A stretch of 64,000 nt of DNA from Muricea muricata (taxonomy: Eukaryota > Cnidaria > Anthozoa > Malacalcyonacea > Plexauridae). The stretch covers positions 21,754,282 to 21,818,281 of the forward strand of contig OY979718.1 in NCBI GenBank assembly GCA_963855995.1, in the 5' to 3' direction. This document shows, one piece after another, positions 11,936-22,842 of the stretch. The first letter of the stretch is position 1; every line of letters starts with the position of its first letter. The position numbers were made by a program, and so were the translations under genes. Under the pieces are notes generated by a model. The model did no database searches, was not told the DNA's origin, and saw only the letters and a program-made list of their open reading frames with translations.

Positions 11936-11941
11936 CAAGTA

Positions 11942-13982
11942 CCATAGATATAGGAGACCTAGATTGCTGACTCGGCGCAGCAGGCGTGGCAATTTTTTAA
12001 AATTCAAAATGGCGGCTCAACCGGGCAAAAATCATAGAGCGGTATAGGGAAAAACCATGTTTTTTGCATTTTACGTCGTCCTACAGCTTCCGATCCCGTT
12101 CCGACTCATTATTTTGGAAAGAGCTAACCGATGCGAAGGTTTTGAATGTATGTTTGTTATAATTAGTACATTTTGCAATTTATATTTTACATTTTTACAA
12201 CTGGGCAAAGGTGGGTAAAGATCAAAAGCGTGCGAACCTGTCGGCCTGGTTTCATTTCCTATGAATTTCTTCGGTCTTTTACGAGATTTTCCAACGTAAC
12301 GAGATATATATCTAGTTATTCTAAGATCTAGTACTGTTTATTTAGTTCTTTCATCGTTTTTTTCGACCAAAATACAGTATTTTCATCTGAAATTTCTGCT
12401 GTGGCAATGCATGCCAAAAATATCTGAATATTTTCCAGTATATATTATGGATAATAAAATATCTATTGCTTTTTAACTACCCATGTATAAGCATGCCTGA
12501 ATATTGTCCAGCATATACCTATGAATAATAAAATATTGTTCATATACCTACTATCCATGGTATAACTGCCAGGTCCTTCCATAAGTATTAAGTCTATATA
12601 ATACTGTACATTTGTACACCATATATCCTTCATATAAAAAGAATAGTTTAAGACAATAAATCATATAAAAAGTATACTTTAAGACAATAAAATAACAAAG
12701 CTTTCAATAGCATAAAAACAACTTGTTTTGTAAATACTGTAATGACAACAAAATGTAGTTTTGAGTTTGTTGGCTACATATAATACCATAATATAAAACT
12801 ATTTACAGTTTTAATTATGCAAAGAATGTTAGACCAAATAAGATCTTGTTTTGAACATCATGCAACAATTCTGTCAAAGACTTTTGTTCACATTAGTGAA
12901 CCAATAATACATCTTTCCCTTAAGTTTGCACTATTTTAACTTCTCATAACCAATCCCAGCATGTAACAAATTGAATAACAGCAATGAAATGGGCAGACTG
13001 GATGTCAACTAAATATTCAGTCTGGCATGCATGAGAAACACTTTATACCTGACAACTTTATTAATATTACAGGAGAGCAAGTAATAGACCAATCTGAAAA
13101 AGATGCCATCCCATCTATTTTTGATTATCCTTTCCACCTTGTTAAGACCATGAACACATTGATATTGTCTTGTCAGAGGTTTTACTCAAACTTTGTTTTG
13201 GCAAAGGAAATCCATCCCAGAGGCGAAAGCTGAATAGCTTTATTCTTTTTGGCAATGACTGACTAATCAATATGGCCTGGACTGTAAAAAATCAATCAGG
13301 TGTCTTGGGGAGGGAACTAAGATACTTTAACAATTTAATGCATAGCTATACTATACACAAATTAGTTAGTTACTTCAAATTAATGCATTGAAAACTTTTT
13401 CTGGCATTAGCTCTCAATAAAAACCTGATTGTTTCATCACTTTTCACAGTCTAGGCCATATGGACTTGAGATTCCGTGACACATCTGCAGCAGCAAGGTC
13501 ATAGTAAACAAAGCATCAGAGTTTTCAAACCAGCAGAGTAGTAGACCAGAGAAATCAAGCAAAATAGGTTGAAACTTCACAATATTATTCCCTGTTTTAT
13601 ATTCCAACCTAGATCCTTAAGAAAAAAAGTACCCAAAGAACCCAAACCTTTATTTTCTGCAACAAATTGTCTCGAACAGCTCAACCGACCAAATGCTATG
13701 ATCTTCAGAAAACGTTTCGCGATCGATTATTTCGACTTTAATGAACTTAAATTGTACAAATATACATTCAAAACCTTCGCATCAGTTAGCTCTTTCCAAA
13801 ATAATGTGTTATGACGGGATCGGAAGCTGTAGGACGACGTAAAATGCAAAAAACATGGTTTTCCCCTATACCACTCTATGATTTTTGCCCGGTTGAGCCG
13901 CCATTTTGAATGCTCATAGTTGCCACGCGCATGCCTTATGAATTCTACCACAGTCAGCAATCTAGGTCTCCTATATCTATGG
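11942..13982. mobile_element. 2.04-kb element with about 220-bp terminal inverted repeats and 6-bp TSD
   Basis: The left arm (11942 to about 12155) begins CCATAGATATAGGAGACCTA and the right arm (about 13763-13982) is its reverse complement with scattered differences. Both arms include a conserved ATGGCGGCTCAACCGGGC segment and a stretch ending at TTTTGAATGTA. CAAGTA flanks both ends (11936-11941, 13983-13988). The 1.6-kb interior has no coding signal; it includes a 30-bp tandem duplication at 12632-12691 and two related segments near 12421 and 12489. Long TIRs without a gene indicate a non-autonomous element of uncertain superfamily. Confidence 0.75.
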
Positions 13983-14165
13983 CAAGTACACGAGGGACAG
14001 AAATTTCCGCGAGTGAGCCATCTTTATACTCCTTAATCTTTGGTCCTATTCCTAATGTTTTCGTGTGTTCGTGTCCGCGATTTTTCGGCTGATCACGAAT
14101 TGTACACGCGAGATGACGCAACCAGAGAGCAGCACGAATTGCTCACGCAATGGCACTTGCCACGC

Positions 14166-16174
14166 TGGTAGAAAATGCGGACTCGGATTGCGGATTGCGG
14201 ACTTGGATTGCGGACTCGGACTGCGGACTCGGATTGCGGACTCGGATTGCGAACTCGGATTGCAGACTATGGATGGCGGACTACAGATTGCGGACTGCGG
14301 ATTGCGGAAAAATCAAAGTACGGCCTGCACAACTTTGTTTTGACTAAACCCCAACACAAATTTTTTTTATGTAAAAATATGTATTTCAAACACAATATGG
14401 AGTATCAATACTTAAATTTTTTTATTGTTATTTCCAACACTTAGTAATTGGATAATACAATTTGCCGCCCATGCTTGTATAATATAGCTAATTAGTACCA
14501 TGAAAATGCTCGGGTATAACTCGAAATTATGGACGTGCAACTTGTACGCTGATACAGAGTAAATAAAAATAGTCAAAACATGCAACCTAAAATAGTTAAA
14601 TTGTTAAATTTTGAATTAAGAGATACATGTTACAAAATGCTCGGAACTGCGGAATGCGGAGTACGGAAAAGATAGAGTGCGGAGTACGCAATTTTTTTAT
14701 GGACTAAATGCTTACTTAATTAGTAAAGACGAAACCACCAAAACACCTTATTGAATTAATGAAAAAATTGTGAATTTAAGCAGTAAAAAAAATCACGAAA
14801 AACAAACTTTACGGGTCTTAAAAATCACGAGAAAATCGCAGGAAATCATAGAAATATAGAAATCCACACACATGTCCAGATAGAGATGTCTCTACTGTAT
14901 TCGTTTTTTCATATTCACTAATAGAATGGATATTTCAGTTTACTCTAGCTTTGAATGGTTGATTGAAAGTAGTTTGTACAAATCCGTAGCCTTAGATGAA
15001 TATACTTCTGTTGTTATTAGTATCATAGACTGACGAGTGACGACCATATACGTAGTAGTTACTGAGCTGAATTTTTAGCAGAAGTCGAGTACCCTGAAAT
15101 TCAGGTCCAACCATAAGTGGCCCAGAAAAGAGTGTTTTTATAATTATTGTGTTATAATGTTATTATATTAAACCAATGACTCGCAATTACATGCGCGAAC
15201 GCCACGAGAATAAAAACACGCGTTTCTGGGCCACTTATGGTTGGACCTGAATTTTAAGGTACCCGACTTCTGCTAAAAATTCAGCTCAGTAACTATTACG
15301 TATATGGTCGTCACTCGTCAGTCTATGATACTAATAACAACGGAAGTATATTCATCTAAAAGGCTACGGACTTGTGCAAACTACTTTCCATCAACCATTC
15401 AAAGCTAGAGTAAACTGAAATATCCATTCTATTAGTGAATGTGAAAAGACAAATACAGTATAGACATCTTTATCTGGACATGTGTGTTGATTTCTATATT
15501 TCTATGATTTCCTGATTTTCTCGTGATTTTTAAGACCCGTAAAGTTTGTTTTTCGTGATTTTTTATTTACTGCTTAAATTCACAATTTTTTCATTAATTC
15601 AATAAAGTGTTTTGGTGGTTTCGTCTTTACTAATTAAGTGAGCATTTAGTCCATAAAAAAATTGCGTACTCCGCACTCTATCTTTTCCGTACTCCGCAGT
15701 TCCATGCACTTTCTACCATGTATCTCTTAATTCGAAATTTAACAATTCAACTCTTTTAGGTTGCATGTGTTGACTTTTTTATTTACTCTGTATCAGCGTA
15801 CAAGTTACACGTCCATAATTTCGAGTTATACCAGAAATTGGCTGACAATTCCACTGTCTGTGAGAAAGAGTATTTTCATATGGTACTAATTTGCTATAGT
15901 ATATAAGCATGGGCGGTAAATTGTATTACCCAATTACTAAGTGTTGGAAATAACAGTTCGTTTAAAAAATTTAAGTATTGATACTTCATATTGTGTTTGA
16001 AATACATATTTTTACTTATAAAAAAACAGAAATTTATATTGAGATTTAGTCAAAATAAAGTTGTGCACGCCGTACTTTGATTTTTCCGCAATCCGCAGTC
16101 CGTAGTCCGAGTCCGCAATCCGAGTCTGCAGTCCGAGTCCGCAGTCCGAGTCCGCAGTCCGTATTTTTCTACCA
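14166..16174. mobile_element. 2.0-kb foldback element with about 1-kb arms
   Basis: Almost the whole segment is one inverted repeat: left arm 14166 to about 15132, right arm about 15200-16174, with a loop of roughly 65 bp. Ends read TGGTAGAAAA. Directly inside each end is an array of 13-bp CGGACTCGGATTG-type units (14177-14310; complementary and shorter at 16087-16163). The right arm carries an extra segment of about 40-50 bp near 15830-15880 and scattered substitutions, so the palindrome is not brand new. No convincing target duplication and no gene. The structure matches foldback (FB-like) non-autonomous DNA transposons. Confidence 0.8.
14177..14310 (+). repeat. 13-bp tandem repeat array at foldback terminus
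   Basis: About ten imperfect copies of a 13-bp unit CGGACTCGGATTG, built from alternating half-units. The complementary array sits at 16087-16163. Such terminal arrays are characteristic of foldback elements. The translated frames here (RIADCGLG type) are by-products of the repeat. Confidence 0.85.
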
Positions 16175-16310
16175 TGCCCATTTTTTATTAGAAAAAAGGT
16201 AGGGATATGCAGAATTTTGGGAGTTAAACGGCGATTTTAGGCGCAACTACCTATTGATCTTTATTTTCTTGACGAATTTTACTGATAAATGATACGCTGC
16301 TTCTTTTTAG

Positions 16311-16386
16311 AAAGAACAAGACGCCTGCTAAGGCGTTCACTCCGCCTGCCAAACGAAAATGGGCACAAGGCCAGGCAGGGCTGTAA
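16311..16386 (+). CDS. Possible terminal exon of an unidentified gene
   Basis: A good acceptor (gcttctttttag) precedes an in-phase stretch encoding KNKTPAKAFTPPAKRKWAQ and then GQAGL before a TAA at 16384-16386. The composition (basic, proline-rich tail) is more protein-like than the surrounding DNA. No upstream exon was recognised because the 2-kb foldback lies immediately upstream. If real, the foldback may sit in the preceding intron. I do not recognise the protein. Confidence 0.3.
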
Positions 16387-16799
16387 CTAGAGCGTTCATT
16401 GGCGGTGGGGTATATTCACTTATTTCTGTTCTGCCCAACTAATTCCTTTTTAAATCAATTATTATTAGGGTACCTTCCAAGGCATTTTAAGACATTGCTA
16501 GCACATCTTATGTAATCACTAAGATAACCAAAAATCAATGTCTGAGTGACCTGCCAGGCACTCTGTCCAGAGTCCTAGTAGGATTGCAGTTTTTAGAATT
16601 TAATTTAAATTAAAGACTTTCATAGTACATATGTTAAACAAGATTCTTTTGCCATAATACCACCAACATATAGCTGTTTTATTTTGCAAGTAAAGAAAAT
16701 TTTACTATAAGTGTATACAATACATCAATCTATTAAATCCATCAATTTATTAAATGTATTTTGTAGCACACTGCCTGAAGTCTCCATGATATAACTTGT

Positions 16800-17340
16800 T
16801 GGGAAAATGTTGGCTAGCCTTTTGATATATTGACAAGCTTTGAATTAGATATTTGATGTGTTGATAAGGTGTCAGGTAAATGTTTGGCATGTTTATAAAA
16901 TGTTGGTAAGGATTTTGACTAGTTGACAAGTTTTCGACCAGACTTTTGACATGTTGATAAGATCTGAGTTAGTCTTTTGATATGTGGACAAGCTTTGAAA
17001 TGGACTTTTGACATGTTGATATGCTCCTAGTTAGACTTTTGGCATGTTGACAAGATGTCAGTTAGGCTTTTTGCTTGTTGACAAGATGTCGGTTAGGCTT
17101 TTGGCTTGGTGACAAGATGTCGGTTAGGCTTTTGGCTTGTTGACAAGATGTCGGTAAGGCTTTTGGCTTGTTGACAAGATGTCGGTTAGACTTTGACCTG
17201 TACATGCCCACAAGTTGTCAGTTAGACTTTCGACATGCTGACAAAGTATTTACTTCCAGAAAGCTTCAGGTGTCAGTTAAAACATTGGTATATAGGCAGG
17301 GTGTCTGATAAAGTTTTGGCAAATTGAGAAAGTGCCAGTT
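16800..17340 (+). repeat. 31-bp minisatellite with a homogenised core
   Basis: In the core, gacaagatgtcggttaggct-type units recur at 17049, 17080, 17111, 17142 and 17173, exactly 31 bp apart and nearly identical. Increasingly diverged copies extend to both sides (about 16800 and 17340). Recent slippage or unequal exchange in the middle of an older array explains the pattern. Confidence 0.85.
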
Positions 17341-18486
17341 GAAATTTTACTAAATTTAAGTTAGAATTTAAGTTAAATTTTGTTCCTTTTTTTATTTTGC
17401 ATTTTTGAGTTTTTTTCTTGCTATATTAATAATTATAGCAACAATCTTTGCAATAATCGACTTAAAAGTATTTCTGTGATCTGTATTTTCTGTGATATCC
17501 AATTTGAAATCCTTTCTCTGAGTCAACTATTCAACAACAAACATGTCAATTTTTTATAAAGAAAGTTATTATAAATACCATAGATAAAGACTAAAATGCC
17601 GCACTCAGCTATGACTGTTGACGTTCTAACAAAGCAAGCATTAAAATCGCTCATAAAAACAACAAAAATTAAAAAAATTACTAAGCTATTCTTAAGCTAT
17701 TAAGTTTGAAGTCTGAAGTATCCACGATATAATTTGTTGGGAACTTTAGACTAACATAATATTATGTATTTCTGGAATTGGAATGTAAAATGTCTCTTAC
17801 CTTTTATAATTACATGAGATCCCACAAGCAAATAAATCATTTTGCACGAAATATTAGCATCTCAACATAGGTAGAAATAGAAAACCAAGGAAAGCAATCA
17901 CAACGTGTTTAGAATTAGGAACACATTACACATTTCCTAGACTCATTCCTTAATCATGGAATGATGGAGTCTATCAGAATTTGCCGTTTTAAAACATTTC
18001 TGGAGCAATGTTTTGATAAAGAACCCTCCTGTCCCTTTTTGTTAACTATTAGATGTTAAAAAAGTGCTTTGTATATAGATATTTCAGTAGAATTTGCGTT
18101 TGATTCTTGTGTAGAAATTTCTAAATTTCCTTAAAAGTAGGAATAAACCAGAAAATGACGGAAACACGCTCTCAAAACTTCACCGCGACACATCGCTGGA
18201 ATTTGTCGTTTTAAAACATTTTGCATGAGAATCTTTGCACGTAAAACCTTCTTGGGGTTTAGATGTTCTAGCATTCATGTTAAAATGCGTGTTTTGTTGA
18301 CACATTTCGCTAGAAATTGAGTTTAAACGCCGTGTTTAGGTCGGCTCACGCGGTTTGTGCCAGCGGTATCACCCATGAGCGCTGCACCGACTTCTGACAC
18401 CGAAAAAAAATAAAAAAAAAAAAACAGAAACGGGGCGAATTTAAAACTCCGCCTCGCCTACGGCAGGCGGAGTAATGATTCACGCC
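17341..18486. other. No gene seen
   Basis: AT-rich non-coding sequence. A short GC-rich hairpin (CTCCGCCT...AGGCGGAG) lies near 18448-18473, preceded by an A-rich run at about 18402-18424. Confidence 0.4.
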
Positions 18487-18561
18487 ACGCGAGCAAACCT
18501 GACGCGAGCAAATCTGACGCGAGCAAACCTGACGCGAGCAAATCTGACGTGAGGAATCTGA
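18487..18561 (+). repeat. 15-bp tandem repeat
   Basis: About five copies of ACGCGAGCAAACCTG, alternating at one position (acc/atc). It is short and recent; frames reading RQVCSRQIC are repeat by-products. Confidence 0.85.
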
Positions 18562-20335
18562 CGAAGGCCGACGCGAGCTCTTGAAAATCGCGGGCATAAA
18601 TTTTGCTTAGTGAGACATCTGGTAGAATATCTAATTTGTGACATTGTTTACAATTATCAATAGAAAAAAAAACGAAGAGAGATCGTAAGTCTCGGTGGCG
18701 CATTTTCCCCAGCGGAATCTGTTACCTATACTTCATCTACCTCTAACTACTTAACATATACTTTCACATTGGCACATGATATTATTCTATATAATATGAT
18801 TTTAGCATGTGAATTCCTACCCAGGACAGAATAGACTGTCGATCAGGAAAATCAAGCTAATGGTGCACCAGTAGGTGCCTGTTAAAAACGATCTTGATGG
18901 TTTTGACAAGCTAGGCAGATCATGCTGCTGGTTAGTAGATAATGCTTATTTAAATGTCCTCATAATTTGATTAATACTGTGTGCAATACTGCATAATCTT
19001 TTGCTTGGTATTTTGAAAGGTAGGAATAAACACTGTCTTATGCATAATTCAAATGCTGAAAGTATTATTATCACTGAGCTCTATATATCTGAAGATTGCT
19101 CCCCTATACTTTCGTCAGTCAAAAAGTGAAGCCAAAAACATGGCGGTCGCGTGACGTAAAACGCGTCATTTGACACCACTGTCTACTTATTCTCTGGTGA
19201 TTTACCACTGACCACAGCAAGCGACCGCGATTTTAAAGTTTTCACTCCCTCCTGTTTTCAGGCTTAAACTATAATTATAAATTTAACATTCGACTTGAGT
19301 GCTGTGTCCTGTTCTCAACAAAGTGCTCAGAAAGTTAATAAGAGTTAACTCCTTTGCGTCGGCTTTGTATTCTAAAATGTATAGAGGAAAACGAGTTTTA
19401 AAAGTGTACTGCAGTTGAATACAATATTCTCCGCACGTATTTAAAGTTTTACAATGATCTAAATTCAGAATGAGACCGGACATTTACACTACGGTGAACA
19501 ATTCGCTGTAGTTCGCTGTAGCTTGTTCAACATTTATTACTTTTCACTCAAAAGCAGCGGATATGGTAAGAAAATAATAGCGATTCATTCAGGGGTATTT
19601 TAAGGAATATACAAAGCAGGATGATGGCAAGGAATTTCGAGGCAAATGATCAAAATAATTTGCATAAATTAATATTTCGAACGCAAACAAAGTCAACGCA
19701 CTACATGGTGTATAAAAAAAGTAATCGAACTTTAAAGTGCTCTAGCGCTTTAAATATTCAATGCACACAAATAATTCTTTCATAGTCAAAAAGACCAGGC
19801 TTTTGGCATTGAGACTGAGTGAGACTGAGCAAATACGAATCGAAATGAAATCGTCGTTCGAAGTTGCATATTTTCACCTCTGCGCATTACATTACAAGAC
19901 CAGGGTTGGTAGATTTTATGAATAAATAAGCCAAACCGCCATTAGTACATCAAAATAACAAAGAGAACAAAAGGCGAATATAGTCCGTATTCTGGCGGTG
20001 GTTTTCTTTCATTTTCGCTGCCATGGTTCGGGAAATACTTTTTCTCTGCATGAACCTATAGATTTTTATATGCTGAATTCAAATTCACTTGTTGTCACCT
20101 CCAGAAACCCGCAGTTTTTTTGTAATTTACGATCAAACATTGGTACTTTTCACTTAAATTTCCGCCATTTTCCCAAGGAAACTTCATGTTATTTACAGTT
20201 GTTGTACTAGTTCAAGTCTCTAGGCAGGGGGGTTTAACACGGCTACATGTATTCTTGTATTGTTTTGATTATCGAGTCACAGAGTACTATACAGAGGGCT
20301 CACTCGACGAAAAAAGCGTAACGCGGATTGGTAGT

Positions 20336-20490
20336 TGTCAGGGGGGTGAATACCTCGATGCACTTGCTGGGAATTTAATCCCAGCAAGTGCATAGAGGCA
20401 TTCACCCCCCTGACAGGGGGGTGAATGCCTCGATGCACTTGCTGGGAATTTTATCCCAGCAAGTGCATAGAGGCATTCACCCCCCTGACA
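20336..20490. repeat. Two tandem near-perfect hairpins
   Basis: Each unit has about 37-nt arms: CAGGGGGGTGAATGCCTCGA continuing to TGCTGGGA, a 5-6 nt AT loop, then the complement. Units at 20336-20415 and 20411-20490 share the TGACA junction. The arms differ only at a cga/tag step and one t/g. Such a sequence can extrude cruciforms or, if transcribed, form two stable stem-loops. Confidence 0.9.
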
Positions 20491-21663
20491 ATCTCAAAAT
20501 GGCTCTGATATACAAGGAGTCCAAATTGACAAAATAAAAACCAACTAAAAATACTTCTGTTGTCTGCATAAAATAATGCTCGCACATAATCAAATTTGGC
20601 TACTCCAAATGCCACTGTCCTACCAGAAAACGAGTCAACGGATACAGTTTTCGAAAGTTATTTAATATTTTCTTTTGGTGCCATCGTTCAAGGAGTTGAG
20701 ATGCAGACAAAGCCGTGGCTTCAAGTTCAAGCGTTTTCTGTGAACATGCCATTTTTTATGCCACAAAATTATACTTTGAGCATGTCATTTCGCGTTGGAT
20801 GCCAAAACCAAAAGACAGCAATTCGATAGAGAAAAAGAAATCTTATAAATATTGGGAAAACGGTCAAGGGAAGGATTAACTATTTCAAATCATTCAAGAC
20901 CTTTTTTAGATTATAAAGAACTTTCAGTTGGGCAAGTGAAAATGACTTCATATTTACGTGGTTCTAGTGACAAGAACTGGACATGAGAACTAAAGGAAAG
21001 ATAGCATAACATATAGAGTTGGATAGCAATGTAGATATTCATTTTATTAATATATTAATGTATAGTTTTGGCATGAAAACATCAGCTTCTTTTGCTGGGA
21101 TTTATGTATAGTAAATCCTTCCTACTTTTATTGGCAATTGAATTAACCAAGGGGGCAAATGTAGGTTAGACAGCCAAAAATGCACAAGTTGAAGCAAGTT
21201 ATAAGACTTTCACAGGGAAATTTATTTTGCAAGAACCATGAATGGGAGTTGATATGGGAAATATACAATTTCCCATGTCAAACTCACACATGGGAAAGTT
21301 GCACAAATCTCATTAAAAAAGTGATATTTACCATTTATTTACAATATATCCAAACCTCAACCCCCTGTGCTGTTGTGCACCAGTCATGCTTGTTTCATTT
21401 TAAACACTTAAAATATTACAATTAGCCTGTTGAATACATAGCATAACCCAGGCAACCAATCATGCTAATACTCAAATACGCCTGAGCCTGAGGAGTGTAA
21501 CATTCTGCCTGTTACATGAAACAAATTTGTCGTGAATTAAAATGTAGATGTAGTATTTAATGGTTTGTTCTTATAGCCTATTTGTTAAAAATACTTCATA
21601 AGATAGAAAGATCTTAGGGACATGGTAGAGATTTTAACAAGGGGAAGGGTAGAAAACATGAAG

Positions 21664-21725
21664 AGGGTCATTTCAAGACCCTAGAAATGAGAGGGTCATT
21701 TCAAGACCCTAGAAATGGGAGGGTC
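21664..21725 (+). repeat. 28-bp tandem duplication
   Basis: Two adjacent copies of gagggtcatttcaagaccct followed by agaaatg. Each copy itself holds a small inverted repeat (agggtc/gaccct). Confidence 0.8.
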
Positions 21726-21818
21726 AAGATAAAATGAGCTGCTTAAAGGGGAGGGTCATTCTCGTTTATGCTTAAGGGGTGGTAGCTGTTGGTACACAGT
21801 ATACTTAAAACAGATATT

Positions 21819-21911
21819 AATGGTGCTATATATTTGGTTCAACTACCAATTTAGGGTCTTTTCTTTTAAGACCCTAAATTGGTAGTTGAACCAAATATAT
21901 AGCACCATTAA
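21819..21911. repeat. Long perfect hairpin
   Basis: Arms of about 42 nt (AATGGTGCTATATATTTGGT through AGGGTCTT) are exactly inverted around a 7-9 nt pyrimidine-rich loop. A second small palindrome (tcataactttttt/aaaaaagttatga) follows at about 21931-21958. Near-identity of the arms implies recent origin or gene-conversion maintenance. Confidence 0.9.
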
Positions 21912-22681
21912 AAAAAGTAACATAACTTTATCATAACTTTTTTAAAAAAGTTATGATGCTACCCATGTTTCTACCCCTCCCTCCCCTTTTAATTTCTGAC
22001 CTGTCCCTTATAAAAGAAATTGCTACAATAAAGGAAATACCACAATAAAGAGAATAATCATTAGGACCACATGGCAGTGAAACATATCCTTCATGTTGTA
22101 ATTATACAGTTCATATTGTAACAGTTGACACATGTTAATTATACACTAGAATGGCTACAGACACCAGACTGAGGTGTCAATGTTACCTTGCAAGGCAAAT
22201 CCTGAACTGGAGATCATTGATCTGGATTAGCCCCAATATCATGAATGATTTAGCTGATTTAATTTTTTTCAACTTCAACAAAAAAGCTTACAAGTCGGTT
22301 ATCGTGCATAAAATATACCTTTATTATATACTTCAACAAGGTGTCATAAATCCCATCATCTGGTACTAATTCTACTTAATCTGGTAGTCATTGGGCATCT
22401 GTTCTGGATATTTCAGGGGATTATCTTCCTTTAAATGCTATTCCATCAATTCAAGTATATCATATTTCACTGGCACATATAATTGTTGTCTTTATGATAG
22501 TGAAAAACATTGAAGTCTACCAGACTTTCATAGGAACAGAGCTTTGTGTTCTAACATCCTCACACATCTTGACATGGTAAGCCTGGAACTGTCACTAAAA
22601 CAAAGTGTTTCCAATGGCATATACTCAATATAGATAAAGTTGCTGATTATTCAAAGCACACATATGGTTCCAAAGTTCCGT

Positions 22682-22842
22682 TCAGAAGAGAACAATGGGT
22701 GTGATTGTGGAGCCAGGAGCCTCGTCAACATCAGAAAAATTTCCACATCCTTTAAGCTGACAGCGTTCAGCCAGGTTTTTAAATTTTCGCTTCCGTGCTA
22801 GTTCCTTAAAGTACAAGGCAGAACGACAGTTTGGATTTCCCA
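22682..22842 (-). CDS. Possible C-terminal exon inside the innermost transposon
   Basis: Minus-strand frame encodes GNPNCRSALYFKELARKRKF, continuing KNLAERCQLKGCGNFSDVDE and APGSTITPIVLF, then a TGA at 22684-22682. It is preceded by an acceptor-like catttgag. The amino-acid composition is protein-like, with a CxxxxxC pair. I do not recognise it; it could be the tail of the element's own transposase or a captured host exon. No matching upstream exon was found. Confidence 0.35.

Noticed and set aside
14065-14444. Open frames reading RIADCGLGLRTR and similar
   Set aside because: Products of the 13-bp tandem array in all three frames; no gene signals.
14158-16182. Possible 8-bp target duplication (TGCCACGC / TGCCCATT) of the foldback
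   Set aside because: Only the first four bases match; not convincing.
17049-17203. 31-bp direct repeats resembling a CRISPR repeat length
   Set aside because: Units are contiguous with no spacers, and the window is eukaryotic; it is a minisatellite.
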